From: Bacilli bacterium
Lineage (GTDB): Bacteria; Bacillota_I; Bacilli_A; ML615J-28; CAG-698
NCBI GenBank assembly: GCA_016296945.1
Contig: JAEDHQ010000045.1
Coordinates: forward strand, 1 to 14,486
Length of the DNA: 14,486 nucleotides
Reading direction: 5' to 3'
The position numbers were made by a program, and so were the translations under genes. The notes below the pieces were generated by a model. The model was not told the DNA's origin, searched no databases, and saw only the letters and a list, made by a program, of their open reading frames with translations. Below are positions 1 through 6,147 of this stretch, one piece after another; the first letter of the stretch is position 1; every line of letters starts with the position of its first letter.

Positions 1-296
1 AAACCAACAAGTGCCGCTGGAATACTTGCGATGACAAGTTTTGCCATATAAGTATGGTTGTAAATGCTATCTTTATTTTTCTTAAAAGTGTTAATAATTA
101 AATCTTTTAAATCTCTAAAAAAGAATAAAGCAATTGCAAGAGTTGAGGCAAAATTAATGATGATTTCAAAATTTAAACTCATGGGTTCTAATTTAAAATA
201 ATGATTAATAAAGACCATATGGGCACTACTTGAAATAGGTAAAGGTTCAGTTAACCCCTGAATTAAGCCAATAATGATGTATTTAATTATTTTCAT
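1..296 (-). CDS. uppP: Undecaprenyl-diphosphatase UppP/BacA, N-terminal part (gene runs off the window start)
   Basis: Integral membrane enzyme that dephosphorylates undecaprenyl diphosphate to recycle the lipid carrier for cell-wall and surface glycan synthesis; loss of it gives bacitracin sensitivity in many bacteria. Reading the minus strand from 296 gives 98 codons starting MKIIKYIIIGLIQGLTEPLP. The two family signatures are present: the (E/Q)xxxE motif as Q13-G-L-T-E17 and the PISSSxH motif at residues 20-26 with His26. A hydrophobic segment follows near residues 45-60 and another at about 88-98. Start choice: the upstream minus-strand sequence has a purine-rich AGGGGG about 5 bases before the ATG. 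The rest of the protein (about 170 residues) lies outside the window. It is divergent from the EIIB-like gene. Confidence 0.92.
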   Translation of the reverse strand, partial: MKIIKYIIIGLIQGLTEPLPISSSAHMVFINHYFKLEPMSLNFEIIINFASTLAIALFFFRDLKDLIINTFKKNKDSIYNHTYMAKLVIASIPAALVG

Positions 297-327
297 AATT
301 ACCCCCTAGTCAAATTAATATATGCAC

Positions 328-361
328 TTTACAAGTAAAAAATGTAAAATTAGGGTATAAT
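328..361 (+). promoter_or_regulatory. Probable promoter of the EIIB-like gene, with a small inverted repeat
   Basis: A perfect -10 hexamer TATAAT lies at 356-361, 22 bases before the start codon. No good -35 is at the usual 17-bp distance; TTTACA at 328-333 is 22 bp away. TTTACA (328-333) and TGTAAA (343-348) form an inverted repeat with a 9-base spacer, placed between the divergent uppP and EIIB-like genes, so it could be an operator for either. The uppP promoter must also lie in this gap (297-382), but no convincing hexamer pair was found for it. Confidence 0.5.
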
Positions 362-382
362 AATACAAGCGGAGGAAATCAT

Positions 383-760
383 ATGTACAATTTTGGATAT
401 ATTTTAGAAGGAACTTCACCAGTTATCTTACCTTTAGTGATTGCTTTAATTTTGATGATTGTACCTATTGGAGTACTGTTAATAATTGCGGTTGTCAAGT
501 TTATTATAAAGAACGCAAAACGTAATCACAAAAGTGTTGAATCAGACGAAGATATTAAAAACAAATATCTAGCATTATTTGGTGAAGAAAATATTATATC
601 TATTTCAAGTAATATGAATAGAGTAACAGTAGATGTTGCAGATATCAACAAAGTTAACTTTGATGGTTTACGTAACCTTGGAGTTGGTGTATTAATATCA
701 GGAAATACGATCAAATGCTCATCAGCGAAATTTGCAAGTATTTTCGCAACAAAAGAATAA
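383..760 (+). CDS. Membrane-anchored PTS EIIB-like domain protein lacking the active-site Cys
   Basis: A 125-residue protein. Residues about 13-43 are strongly hydrophobic (one or two membrane segments), followed by a basic stretch KNAKRNHK that should face the cytoplasm, then a domain at about 58-124 with the pattern of the PTS type-I EIIB domain: YLALFGEENI, the R80 of the (C)xTR motif, VxVxD, the LRNLG element, and a C-terminal GNTIKxxxAKFASI. In active EIIB the Cys seven residues after the Asn of the ENI motif carries the phosphate; here that position is Asn77 (S-N-M-N-R instead of C-x-T-R). It is therefore unlikely to pass phosphate to a sugar. No EIIC or EIIA is adjacent. Ribosome site GGAGG at 371-375. 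The domain assignment rests on pattern matching by eye; a sensory or structural role is only a guess. Confidence 0.75.
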   Translation: MYNFGYILEGTSPVILPLVIALILMIVPIGVLLIIAVVKFIIKNAKRNHKSVESDEDIKNKYLALFGEENIISISSNMNRVTVDVADINKVNFDGLRNLGVGVLISGNTIKCSSAKFASIFATKE

Positions 761-786
761 TCACCAGCGATGGTGATTTTATTTTT
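759..786 (+). terminator. Rho-independent terminator after the EIIB-like gene
   Basis: The stem AATCACC (759-765) pairs with GGTGATT (772-778) around a 6-base loop and is followed by a T-rich tract TTTTATTTTT to 786. The stem starts at the stop codon. It ends only about 5 bases before the pepV ribosome site, so there is no room for a separate pepV promoter between the two. Confidence 0.8.
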
Positions 787-802
787 CGAAAGGAGAAAGT
801 AT

Positions 803-2194
803 ATGAATAAAGACTTTACAAAAGTAGTTAATGATAATAAAGAATTGGTAATTAAAACACTTCAAGAACTATTACAAATAAGAAGTGTTTTAGATGAAGC
901 AACCGCAACAAAAGATATGCCCTTTGGTAAAGGCATTAATGATGCTTTAAACTATATGATGAATTTAGCATCAAAAGATGGTTTCAAAACCATTCGTGAT
1001 GGTGGTTATGCTGGTGAAGTATCTTATGGTAATGGTGAAGAAGTAGTGGGTATTTTATGCCACTTAGATGTTGTACCAGAAGGAAAAAATTGGACGTATC
1101 CACCATATGAAGCTAGAATCGTGGATAATAAAATTTATGCTCGTGGTTCAACTGACGATAAAGGCCCAACCATCGCCGCATACTATGCCTTAAAATTTAT
1201 TAAAGATGCTAACATTAAATTGAAAAAACAAATTAAAATAATATTTAGTACGGATGAAGAAACCGGATGGCGTGGTATCCATCATTATCTAACTAAGCAC
1301 CCAATGCCTAGTATTGGATTTGCACCTGACTGTTCGTTTCCACTAGTATATGGTGAAAAAGGCCGTATGGCAATTGATGTATCAATCGATAACGCCAATA
1401 AATGTGCGTTGAGTACTGATGCAGTAATTAGCATTCATGGTGGTGAACGCTATAATGTAGTTATTGATGAAGCCACTGCTCTTGCTAGAATTGATAAAAC
1501 TAAAGAATTTAGTAAATACCTTGAAGAAAATAATTTAACTGGTGATGTAGTTGTAGAAGGCGATTACTACAAATATTTTATTAAAGGTGTTGCAGCTCAT
1601 GCAATGGAACCAGAAAAAGGCATTAATGCTGGCACACATATGTGTAATTTCTTTAAAGATTACAGTCAAAATCCATTAATTCATTATATTGCGAAATATC
1701 ATCATTTAGATTACTATCTTAAAAATATGAAACAAGATTATACAGATTATGAAATGGGTCCCCTAACATGCAATATTGGTATTATTGATATTACAAAAGA
1801 TGCTCAAAGAGTATGTTTAGATATTAGATATCCAGAACGATTCAATCAACCTGTTTTTGAAGAAAACTATCAAAAACTAATGAAAAAACTAGGATTAAAA
1901 GTAACTAATATGACTAATAAAAACCCTCATTATGTTAGCCCTCAAGATGAATTAGTTCAAAAACTATATGAAGCATATGTTAAGCATACTGGTGATACAG
2001 TTAATAAACCATTTACTGTTGGTGGCGGTACTTATGCAAGTATTCTAAATAAAGCAGTAGCATATGGAATGGGTTTTCCTGGTGAAGAAGAACTTGCACA
2101 TCAGCGTGATGAATTCTTAAATATTGATAGTTTAATCAAAGGTATTTTAATCTACATAGATGCTATTATTGCTTTAGGTGAAATAGATGCGTAG
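803..2194 (+). CDS. pepV: Dipeptidase PepV (M20 family, Zn-dependent)
   Basis: Cytoplasmic metallopeptidase that releases the N-terminal residue of dipeptides and other short peptides, the last step of peptide use. At 463 residues it is close to the 470 of lactobacillar PepV. The di-zinc motifs are all visible: CHLDVVPEG (His87, Asp89), RGSTDDKGP (Asp119), the STDEETGW box (Glu152/Glu153), APD (Asp176), and a C-terminal LAHQRDE that supplies the last His. The order and spacing match the M20A/PepV group. Start chosen at ATG 803, with AGGAG at 791-795 seven bases before it; an upstream in-frame GTG at 770 lies inside the terminator hairpin and has no ribosome site. The stop codon overlaps the start of trmB by 8 bases, so translation is likely coupled. 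A weak promoter may lie in the end of the preceding gene (TTGCAA at 732-737 with AATAAT at 756-761). Confidence 0.93.
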   Translation: MNKDFTKVVNDNKELVIKTLQELLQIRSVLDEATATKDMPFGKGINDALNYMMNLASKDGFKTIRDGGYAGEVSYGNGEEVVGILCHLDVVPEGKNWTYPPYEARIVDNKIYARGSTDDKGPTIAAYYALKFIKDANIKLKKQIKIIFSTDEETGWRGIHHYLTKHPMPSIGFAPDCSFPLVYGEKGRMAIDVSIDNANKCALSTDAVISIHGGERYNVVIDEATALARIDKTKEFSKYLEENNLTGDVVVEGDYYKYFIKGVAAHAMEPEKGINAGTHMCNFFKDYSQNPLIHYIAKYHHLDYYLKNMKQDYTDYEMGPLTCNIGIIDITKDAQRVCLDIRYPERFNQPVFEENYQKLMKKLGLKVTNMTNKNPHYVSPQDELVQKLYEAYVKHTGDTVNKPFTVGGGTYASILNKAVAYGMGFPGEEELAHQRDEFLNIDSLIKGILIYIDAIIALGEIDA

Positions 2195-2831
2195 AAGAAA
2201 CATTAAAAACGCTCATGAACGTTTAGTAAATAATAGTGCCATAGTAATTCTAGAACCAAATCTATATAAAGGTAAATGGCATGCACTATTCGGTAATAAT
2301 CATCCAATTCATTTAGAAATAGGAATGGGAAAAGGCGACTTCATAAAAGGTCTTGCATTAAAAAATCCAGATATTAACTATTTAGGCCTTGAAAAATATG
2401 AGAGTGTTATTGTTCAAGCGGTTGACAAAATTAAAAATATGAATATTCCTAATCTAAAACTTGTTTGTGCTGATGCGACTAGCTTACTTGATTATTTTGA
2501 AAATGGAGAAATCGATAAAATATATCTTAATTTTTCAGATCCATGGCCAAAAGCAAGACATGAAAAAAGAAGACTTACTTCTAGTAATTTCTTAAATATG
2601 TATACTAAGATTTGTAAGGCTCCTGTTGAAATAGAATTTAAAACTGACAATCAAGGATTATTTGAATACAGTCTTTGTTCATTGAATAATAACAACTGGA
2701 AGTTCGTAGATTTGACATTTGACTTGCACGCGCGAAATGAAGAAATTATTATGACTGAATATGAAAAAAAATTCCATAGTCTTGGTCATCCTATTTATTA
2801 TGTTAAAACCATTTATAAAGGTAATCTATGA
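2187..2831 (+). CDS. trmB: tRNA (guanine-N7)-methyltransferase TrmB
   Basis: SAM-dependent enzyme that makes m7G at position 46 in the variable loop of tRNAs. The 214 residues match the usual bacterial length. The SAM loop is HLEIGMGKGDF (residues 42-52), an acidic Glu69 in GLEKYE follows, and the diagnostic TrmB signature NFSDPWPKARHEKRR lies at 115-129, with FKTDN at 151-155 giving the conserved substrate loop. The ATG overlaps the end of pepV, and AGGTGA at about 2177-2182 serves as its ribosome site. The gene ends in TGA inside the start of the next gene (ATG at 2828), an overlap typical of a co-translated cluster and one of the proofs that TGA is a stop here. The pepV-trmB-DUF84 arrangement fits a housekeeping operon rather than a dedicated pathway. 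Confidence 0.95.
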   Translation: MRRRNIKNAHERLVNNSAIVILEPNLYKGKWHALFGNNHPIHLEIGMGKGDFIKGLALKNPDINYLGLEKYESVIVQAVDKIKNMNIPNLKLVCADATSLLDYFENGEIDKIYLNFSDPWPKARHEKRRLTSSNFLNMYTKICKAPVEIEFKTDNQGLFEYSLCSLNNNNWKFVDLTFDLHARNEEIIMTEYEKKFHSLGHPIYYVKTIYKGNL

Positions 2832-3334
2832 AAGCATATATTGGATCAACAAATATTGTAAAAGTAACTGCTGTAAAAGAAGTGTTAGAACCCTTTGGTT
2901 ATGAAGTAATTAGTATGAATGTAAATAGTCTTGTAGATGCCCAACCTAAATCTGATAAAGAAACCATTACAGGTGCGAAAAATAGAGCTAAAGCTCTTCC
3001 CGATGATGGTATGCGAATTGGTCTAGAAGCAGGAGTTGAATATTTAGATGGTACGCTTTATCTCACTAATTGGGGCGTACTGCTAGCAAATGACAAAGAA
3101 TTTATTGCAGGGGGAACAAGAATTCCACTACCAAACGAAATTACAAATCTAATAATGAATGAACATTATGAGTTAAGTGAAGCTATGGAAAAATATTTTA
3201 AAACCAAAGACATTAAACATCATAATGGTGCAATCGGTTATTTTACTTGTGATATGGTCAAAAGAGTTGATATTTTCACCCATATTGTAAAACTCTTATA
3301 TGGAGAATACTTATATAATGGAGGTAACAAATGA
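2828..3334 (+). CDS. DUF84/YjjX-like non-canonical purine NTP phosphatase
   Basis: A 168-residue protein of the DUF84 (NTPase_I-T) family, whose characterised members hydrolyse inosine or xanthosine triphosphate and so keep deaminated purines out of nucleic acids. The N-terminus has the GSTNxxKVTAVKEVL element (residues 6-20) that binds the nucleotide, then QPKSDKETITGAKNRA at 39-54 and the conserved acidic loop GLEAGVE at 65-71. The strand and loop NGAIGYFT (133-140) corresponds to the family's GxxGxxT region. It starts four bases into the trmB stop and ends in TGA overlapping the DJ-1 gene start, so all three are probably translated together. The match is by motif; which nucleotide it prefers cannot be told from the sequence. 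Confidence 0.82.
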   Translation: MKAYIGSTNIVKVTAVKEVLEPFGYEVISMNVNSLVDAQPKSDKETITGAKNRAKALPDDGMRIGLEAGVEYLDGTLYLTNWGVLLANDKEFIAGGTRIPLPNEITNLIMNEHYELSEAMEKYFKTKDIKHHNGAIGYFTCDMVKRVDIFTHIVKLLYGEYLYNGGNK

Positions 3335-3876
3335 AAGGATTAATATTACTTGCCAATCGTTTTGAAGATGTTGAGGCATTAATTACCATAGATATGTTAA
3401 GAAGAGCAGGCATAACCATTGATATGGCTAGTATGAATAATGATTTAAATGTCATTACCCAATCAAATATAACAGTAAAAGCTGATATTTTAGTTAGTTC
3501 TATAAACCTTGATGATTATACTTTTTTAGTAATTCCAGGTGGAAAAGCAACATTTGAAACCCATCATAAAAGTGTTGTGACTAAAAATATTGTAAAACAC
3601 TTTAATGATAAAAAACAACTAGTAGCCTCAATTTGTGCAGCACCAAGCATTTTGGGGATGATGGGATTACTAGATGGTATAGAATATACATGTTTCCCTG
3701 GCTGTGAATCATATATGCCAAAAGCAATTTACAAAAATCAAGATGTAGTAGTAAGCAAAAATATAATTACTTCAAAAGCAGCAGGTACAACCTTTAAATT
3801 TGCTTATGAAATAATCAAATATTTAACAAACGAAGACCTTGCCAAAAAAGTAATAAATAGCGTGTACTACAAATAA
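3331..3876 (+). CDS. DJ-1/PfpI family protein (YajL/ThiJ-like)
   Basis: A 181-residue cytoplasmic protein of the DJ-1/PfpI superfamily, a fold used for redox sensing, glyoxalase-type or deglycase chemistry. The acidic residue that polarises the nucleophile is Glu15 in FEDVEA, the oxyanion loop is VIPGGKATFE (67-76), and the nucleophile elbow SICAAPSILG gives Cys102. The DJ-1-type TCFPGCE stretch follows near 120-126, without the His found in human DJ-1 at that region; many bacterial DJ-1 proteins also have Tyr or Phe there. AGGT ribosome site lies before the ATG inside the previous gene's end (overlap ATGA). Its exact reaction is unknown; it is the last protein gene before the tRNA. Confidence 0.88.
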   Translation: MKGLILLANRFEDVEALITIDMLRRAGITIDMASMNNDLNVITQSNITVKADILVSSINLDDYTFLVIPGGKATFETHHKSVVTKNIVKHFNDKKQLVASICAAPSILGMMGLLDGIEYTCFPGCESYMPKAIYKNQDVVVSKNIITSKAAGTTFKFAYEIIKYLTNEDLAKKVINSVYYK

Positions 3877-3914
3877 TACAAAGTGTTATATCTAATATTA
3901 GGTATAACCCTAAT

Positions 3915-3991
3915 GTCCGTGTACCTCAGTTGGATAGAGGAATCGCCTCCTAAGCGATCTGCCGTTGGTTCAAATCCAATCACGGACGCCA
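3915..3991 (+). tRNA. tRNA-Arg (anticodon CCT)
   Basis: A complete cloverleaf can be drawn by hand: acceptor stem GTCCGTG/CACGGAC (7 of 7 pairs), D stem CCTC/GAGG, anticodon stem ATCGC/GCGAT with loop CTCCTAA (anticodon CCT at 3949-3951, reading AGG), variable loop CTGCC, T stem GTTGG/CCAAT with TTCAAAT loop, discriminator G at 3988 and an encoded CCA at 3989-3991. It begins 38 bases after the DJ-1 gene and may be co-transcribed with it; TATAAC at 3903-3908 is a possible -10 but has no clear -35. A 6-bp hairpin ATTAGG/CCTAAT (3897-3914) abuts the tRNA 5' end, where RNase P would cut. Confidence 0.97.
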
Positions 3992-4003
3992 CTAAGAAAT
4001 ATG

Positions 4004-4035
4004 AAGACTATAACAGTGATGTGGTAGTCTTTTTT
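4004..4035 (+). terminator. Rho-independent terminator after tRNA-Arg
   Basis: The stem AAGACTA (4004-4010) pairs with TAGTCTT (4025-4031) over a 14-base loop and runs straight into a T tract ending at 4035. It closes the pepV-to-tRNA unit and isolates it from the repeats and ATPase gene downstream. Confidence 0.82.
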
Positions 4036-4040
4036 AATTT

Positions 4041-4150
4041 TTCGAAACGAAACATATATTTTATTTCGTGAAAATGAAAAAATATTAATTTTTCGAAACA
4101 AAACGTGCATTTAACTTCGAAAAAATGTAAAAAAATTTATTTTTCGAAAT
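4041..4150 (+). repeat. 51-bp tandem repeat with TTCGAA cores upstream of the ATPase gene
   Basis: TTCGAA recurs at 4041, 4092 and 4143, exactly 51 bases apart. The units 4041-4091 and 4092-4142 agree at about 40 of 51 positions by hand alignment; a third, partial copy begins at 4143 and diverges after about 7 bases. Each full unit has a second TTCG 24 bases in (4065 and 4116; the latter is again TTCGAA), so the underlying spacing is near 24-27 bases. The array fills the space between the tRNA terminator and the ATPase promoter, with no coding potential, and its last copy overlaps the expected -35 region. Confidence 0.75.
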
Positions 4151-4158
4151 CACTGATA

Positions 4159-4164
4159 TATAAT
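4159..4164 (+). promoter_or_regulatory. Likely -10 element of the ATPase gene
   Basis: TATAAT at 4159-4164 lies 24 bases before the ATG. The -35 region expected at about 4136-4141 reads TTTATT, a poor match, and falls at the junction of the second and third repeat units. This suggests that whatever binds the repeats affects this promoter, which is an inference. Confidence 0.45.
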
Positions 4165-4187
4165 TATGATGACAGCAAGGGATAATA

Positions 4188-5386
4188 ATGAAAATCATAA
4201 CAAGAGAATATCTAAATGAATTAATAGAATATATTGGAACACCTGACATTAAAGTGATAACAGGAATCAAGCGTTCAGGAAAATCAAAATTATTAGAAAG
4301 TTTTGCTGAATACATACTTAAAAATTATAGTGATGTAAACATTATACAAATAGACTTTTATAAATTGGAATTTGAAGAATTACAAGAATACCATAAATTA
4401 TATAATTATATAGTGCCTAGATATGAAGAAAATAAAAGAAATTTTGTCATTATTGATGAAGTACAACTATGTAAAAATTTTGAAAAAACAATCAACAGTT
4501 TATATACTGATGGCAAATATGATATTTATATAAGTGGTTCCAATGCATTTTTTTAAGTAGTAATTTGGCCACATTATTTACTAAAAGAACAATTGAATTA
4601 AAAATATTTCCTTTCTCATATAAAGAATATACGAATTATTATGAACTTAATAATGCAATAGATAGCTTTGATGATTATGTCCTAAGTGGTGGCCTCGCAG
4701 GATCTTATTTGTATCCTACAGAAAAAAGCAAATTAAATTATATTGCTAATGTTTATGAAACAATAATTGAACGAGATTTAATTAAAAGAAAAAGGATAAA
4801 AAATGTTGTGCTACTTAAAAAAATATCATCCTTTTTGATTGACAATGTTTCGAATTTAACATCAATTAATAATATTACTAATATTTTAAGTGATAAAAAA
4901 ATGCCAACTAATGACAAAACAGTTGGCTCATATATAGAAAATTTATGTCAAGCATATTTATTTTATCGTGTTACAAGATATGACATAAGAGGAAAAAAAT
5001 ATCTTTCATCATTAGAAAAGTATTATTTAAGTGATCATGCTATCAAATATGCTGTTTTGGGTAAGAAAGATATGAATTACGGAAGAATATATGAAAATAT
5101 CGTGGCTATAGAGTTATTGCGTAGAGGTTATGAATTATATGTAGGAGTTCTTTATAAAAAGGAAATTGATTTTGTCGCAATGAAAAGAGATGAAAAAATT
5201 TATATACAAGTCGCAGATAATATAAGTGATGAGACTACATTCAAAGGAGAAGTTGAATCATTATTAAAAATTAAAGATGCCTATCCAAAAATAATAATTG
5301 CTAGAACGAAACACCCAGAGTATATGTATGAGGGAATAAGAATAATTGATATAGGTGAATGGCTAATAGGTAAAACTAACAATTAA
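4188..5386 (+). pseudogene. AAA_14/DUF4143-type ATPase, frame broken at a T7 tract
   Basis: Two reading frames together make one 399-residue protein of the common family with an N-terminal AAA ATPase and a C-terminal DUF4143 domain. Part one (4188-4556) has Walker A GIKRSGKS (residues 26-33), Walker B FVIIDEVQ (86-93) and the sensor strand YISGSNA (114-120), then stops at TAA. Part two continues in the -1 frame with LSSNLATLFTKRTIELKIFP, just what the family shows after GSNAF, and runs to 5386; its end has an EIDFVA...IYIQV core like the PD-(D/E)xK-type nuclease fold seen in these proteins. Loss of one T from a T8 run explains the break. All other motifs are intact and there are no further stops, so the gene is either newly broken, phase variable, rescued by slippage, or a sequencing error. 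Start: AGGG is 8 bases before ATG 4188. The family is of uncertain role and often found in many copies in host-associated bacteria. Confidence 0.85.
4548..4556 (+). other. T7 homopolymer and stop: frameshift site in the ATPase gene
   Basis: Seven T's (4548-4554) are read as TTT TTT TAA in the first frame. Slipping back one base on TTT at 4551-4553 gives TTA AGT AGT AAT and restores the full protein; adding one U during transcription would do the same. The stop codon is inside the slippery run, as at known programmed frameshift and transcript-slippage sites. Confidence 0.7.
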
Positions 5387-5443
5387 TTAAGAAAATAATT
5401 TATTCAACTATCTTTAGATAAAATATATAATTAAGTATGAGAA

Positions 5444-5472
5444 TTGACAAAGTTATTGTAATACGATATAAT
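5444..5472 (+). promoter_or_regulatory. Consensus promoter of the TetR gene
   Basis: TTGACA at 5444-5449 and TATAAT at 5467-5472 are both perfect hexamers with a 17-bp spacer. Such a strong promoter on a regulator gene usually needs a repressor, which fits autoregulation. The rest of the gap after the ATPase gene (5387-5443) holds no gene; TATCTTTAGATA at 5409-5420 is a short palindrome without a T tract. Confidence 0.88.
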
Positions 5473-5474
5473 TT

Positions 5475-5484
5475 TGTTATAACA
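5475..5484. promoter_or_regulatory. Candidate TetR operator palindrome
   Basis: TGTTATAACA is a perfect 10-bp palindrome beginning 2 bases after the tetR-type gene's -10, covering the expected transcription start. This is where autoregulating TetR proteins often bind. A related sequence, TGCTATAATA (8 of 10), covers the -10 of the dehydrogenase promoter at 6108-6117, but TATAAT itself contributes much of that match. Confidence 0.4.
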
Positions 5485-5504
5485 TAATTATCTAGGTGGT
5501 TAAA

Positions 5505-6071
5505 ATGAAAGAAAATATCGATATACGTGTTCAAAAAACTTATAACATGTTAGTTACTGCTTTCTTAAAAATGTTAGAAGAAAAAAAGTATGAAGAAATT
5601 ACAATTAATGATTTATGCAAGGAAGCAGGAATTAGGAGAGCAACATTCTATCAACATTTTAATGATAAATTTGATTTTTTTGTATTTACTGTTAAAACAA
5701 TTCAAAAAAAGGTAAAAGAAAATACCAAAGAATTATATAAATCAGATAGTACGGAAACATTCTATATTAATTTATGTAAATATGCGATTGAACTTTTAGA
5801 ACAAAATGAACAAATAGTTTATTCTATTTTTCAAAGCAATATGTTTTCACTAATGGCAGATATTTTAGTTGATGAAATTGCTAAGGACGTTGAGACGCAA
5901 TTAAAGGAAGATAATATTGATAAATACAATCAAACAATGCTTGCTCAAATTATTACAGGAGGATTCCTTCAACTTGCTAAATGGTGGTTTTTGAATAAAA
6001 CAACTGTTAATAAAGAAGAAATGTTAAAAGAAGTTGAGACATTAATTAAAAACAATCAATTTTTAAAATAA
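5505..6071 (+). CDS. TetR/AcrR family transcriptional regulator
   Basis: A 188-residue DNA-binding regulator. The N-terminal helix-turn-helix is clear: KYEEITINDLCKEAGIRRAT followed by FYQHFNDKFDFF (about residues 29-59), the standard TetR pattern with the FY-HF-K element at its end. The rest is helical and resembles the C-terminal domain of DhaS-like/YxaF-type TetR proteins, with no recognisable ligand signature. Start chosen at ATG 5505 with AGGTGG at 5494-5499; an upstream in-frame GTG at 5496 lies within that ribosome site. The gene is 76 bases upstream of the dehydrogenase cassette, in the same direction and with its own promoter, so it is the obvious candidate to control that cassette and itself. 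The ligand, perhaps a hydroxyacid, is unknown. Confidence 0.9.
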   Translation: MKENIDIRVQKTYNMLVTAFLKMLEEKKYEEITINDLCKEAGIRRATFYQHFNDKFDFFVFTVKTIQKKVKENTKELYKSDSTETFYINLCKYAIELLEQNEQIVYSIFQSNMFSLMADILVDEIAKDVETQLKEDNIDKYNQTMLAQIITGGFLQLAKWWFLNKTTVNKEEMLKEVETLIKNNQFLK

Positions 6072-6087
6072 ACAAAATATATTTAAA

Positions 6088-6116
6088 TTGCTATTTTGAG
6101 GGAATTGTGCTATAAT
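6088..6116 (+). promoter_or_regulatory. Promoter of the Ldh_2/malic enzyme/larA cassette
   Basis: TTGCTA at 6088-6093 and a perfect TATAAT at 6111-6116 are separated by 17 bp. The predicted start of transcription near 6123 rules out the in-frame GTG at 6121 as the start codon and supports ATG 6148. No terminator was seen between the TetR stop (6071) and this promoter, so some read-through is possible. Confidence 0.82.
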
Positions 6117-6147
6117 AATAGTGTATAAAAAGAAAGGTGTGAATTTT

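Noticed and set aside
782..791. TTTTTCGAAA before pepV as another copy of the TTCGAA repeat core
   Set aside because: A single short palindromic core in AT-rich DNA, part of the terminator T tract and ribosome site; nothing else of the 51-bp unit is present.
3883..4071. Open frame of 62 codons across the tRNA region
   Set aside because: It covers tRNA-Arg and the following terminator, has no ribosome site of its own, and the cloverleaf explains the sequence.
4041..4148. CRISPR array
   Set aside because: The spaced repeat units are similar over their whole 51-bp length, with no short constant repeats and unique spacers, and no cas genes are near.
4548..5386. Second half of the ATPase as an independent gene starting at TTG 4565
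   Set aside because: There is no ribosome site before it, and the sequence just upstream in the same frame (LSSN) continues the family's conserved motif from the first half.
3961..5443. ATPase region as an integrated island at the tRNA 3' end
   Set aside because: No integrase gene was found, and no second copy of the tRNA 3' sequence was seen downstream, so attachment-site duplication is unsupported.
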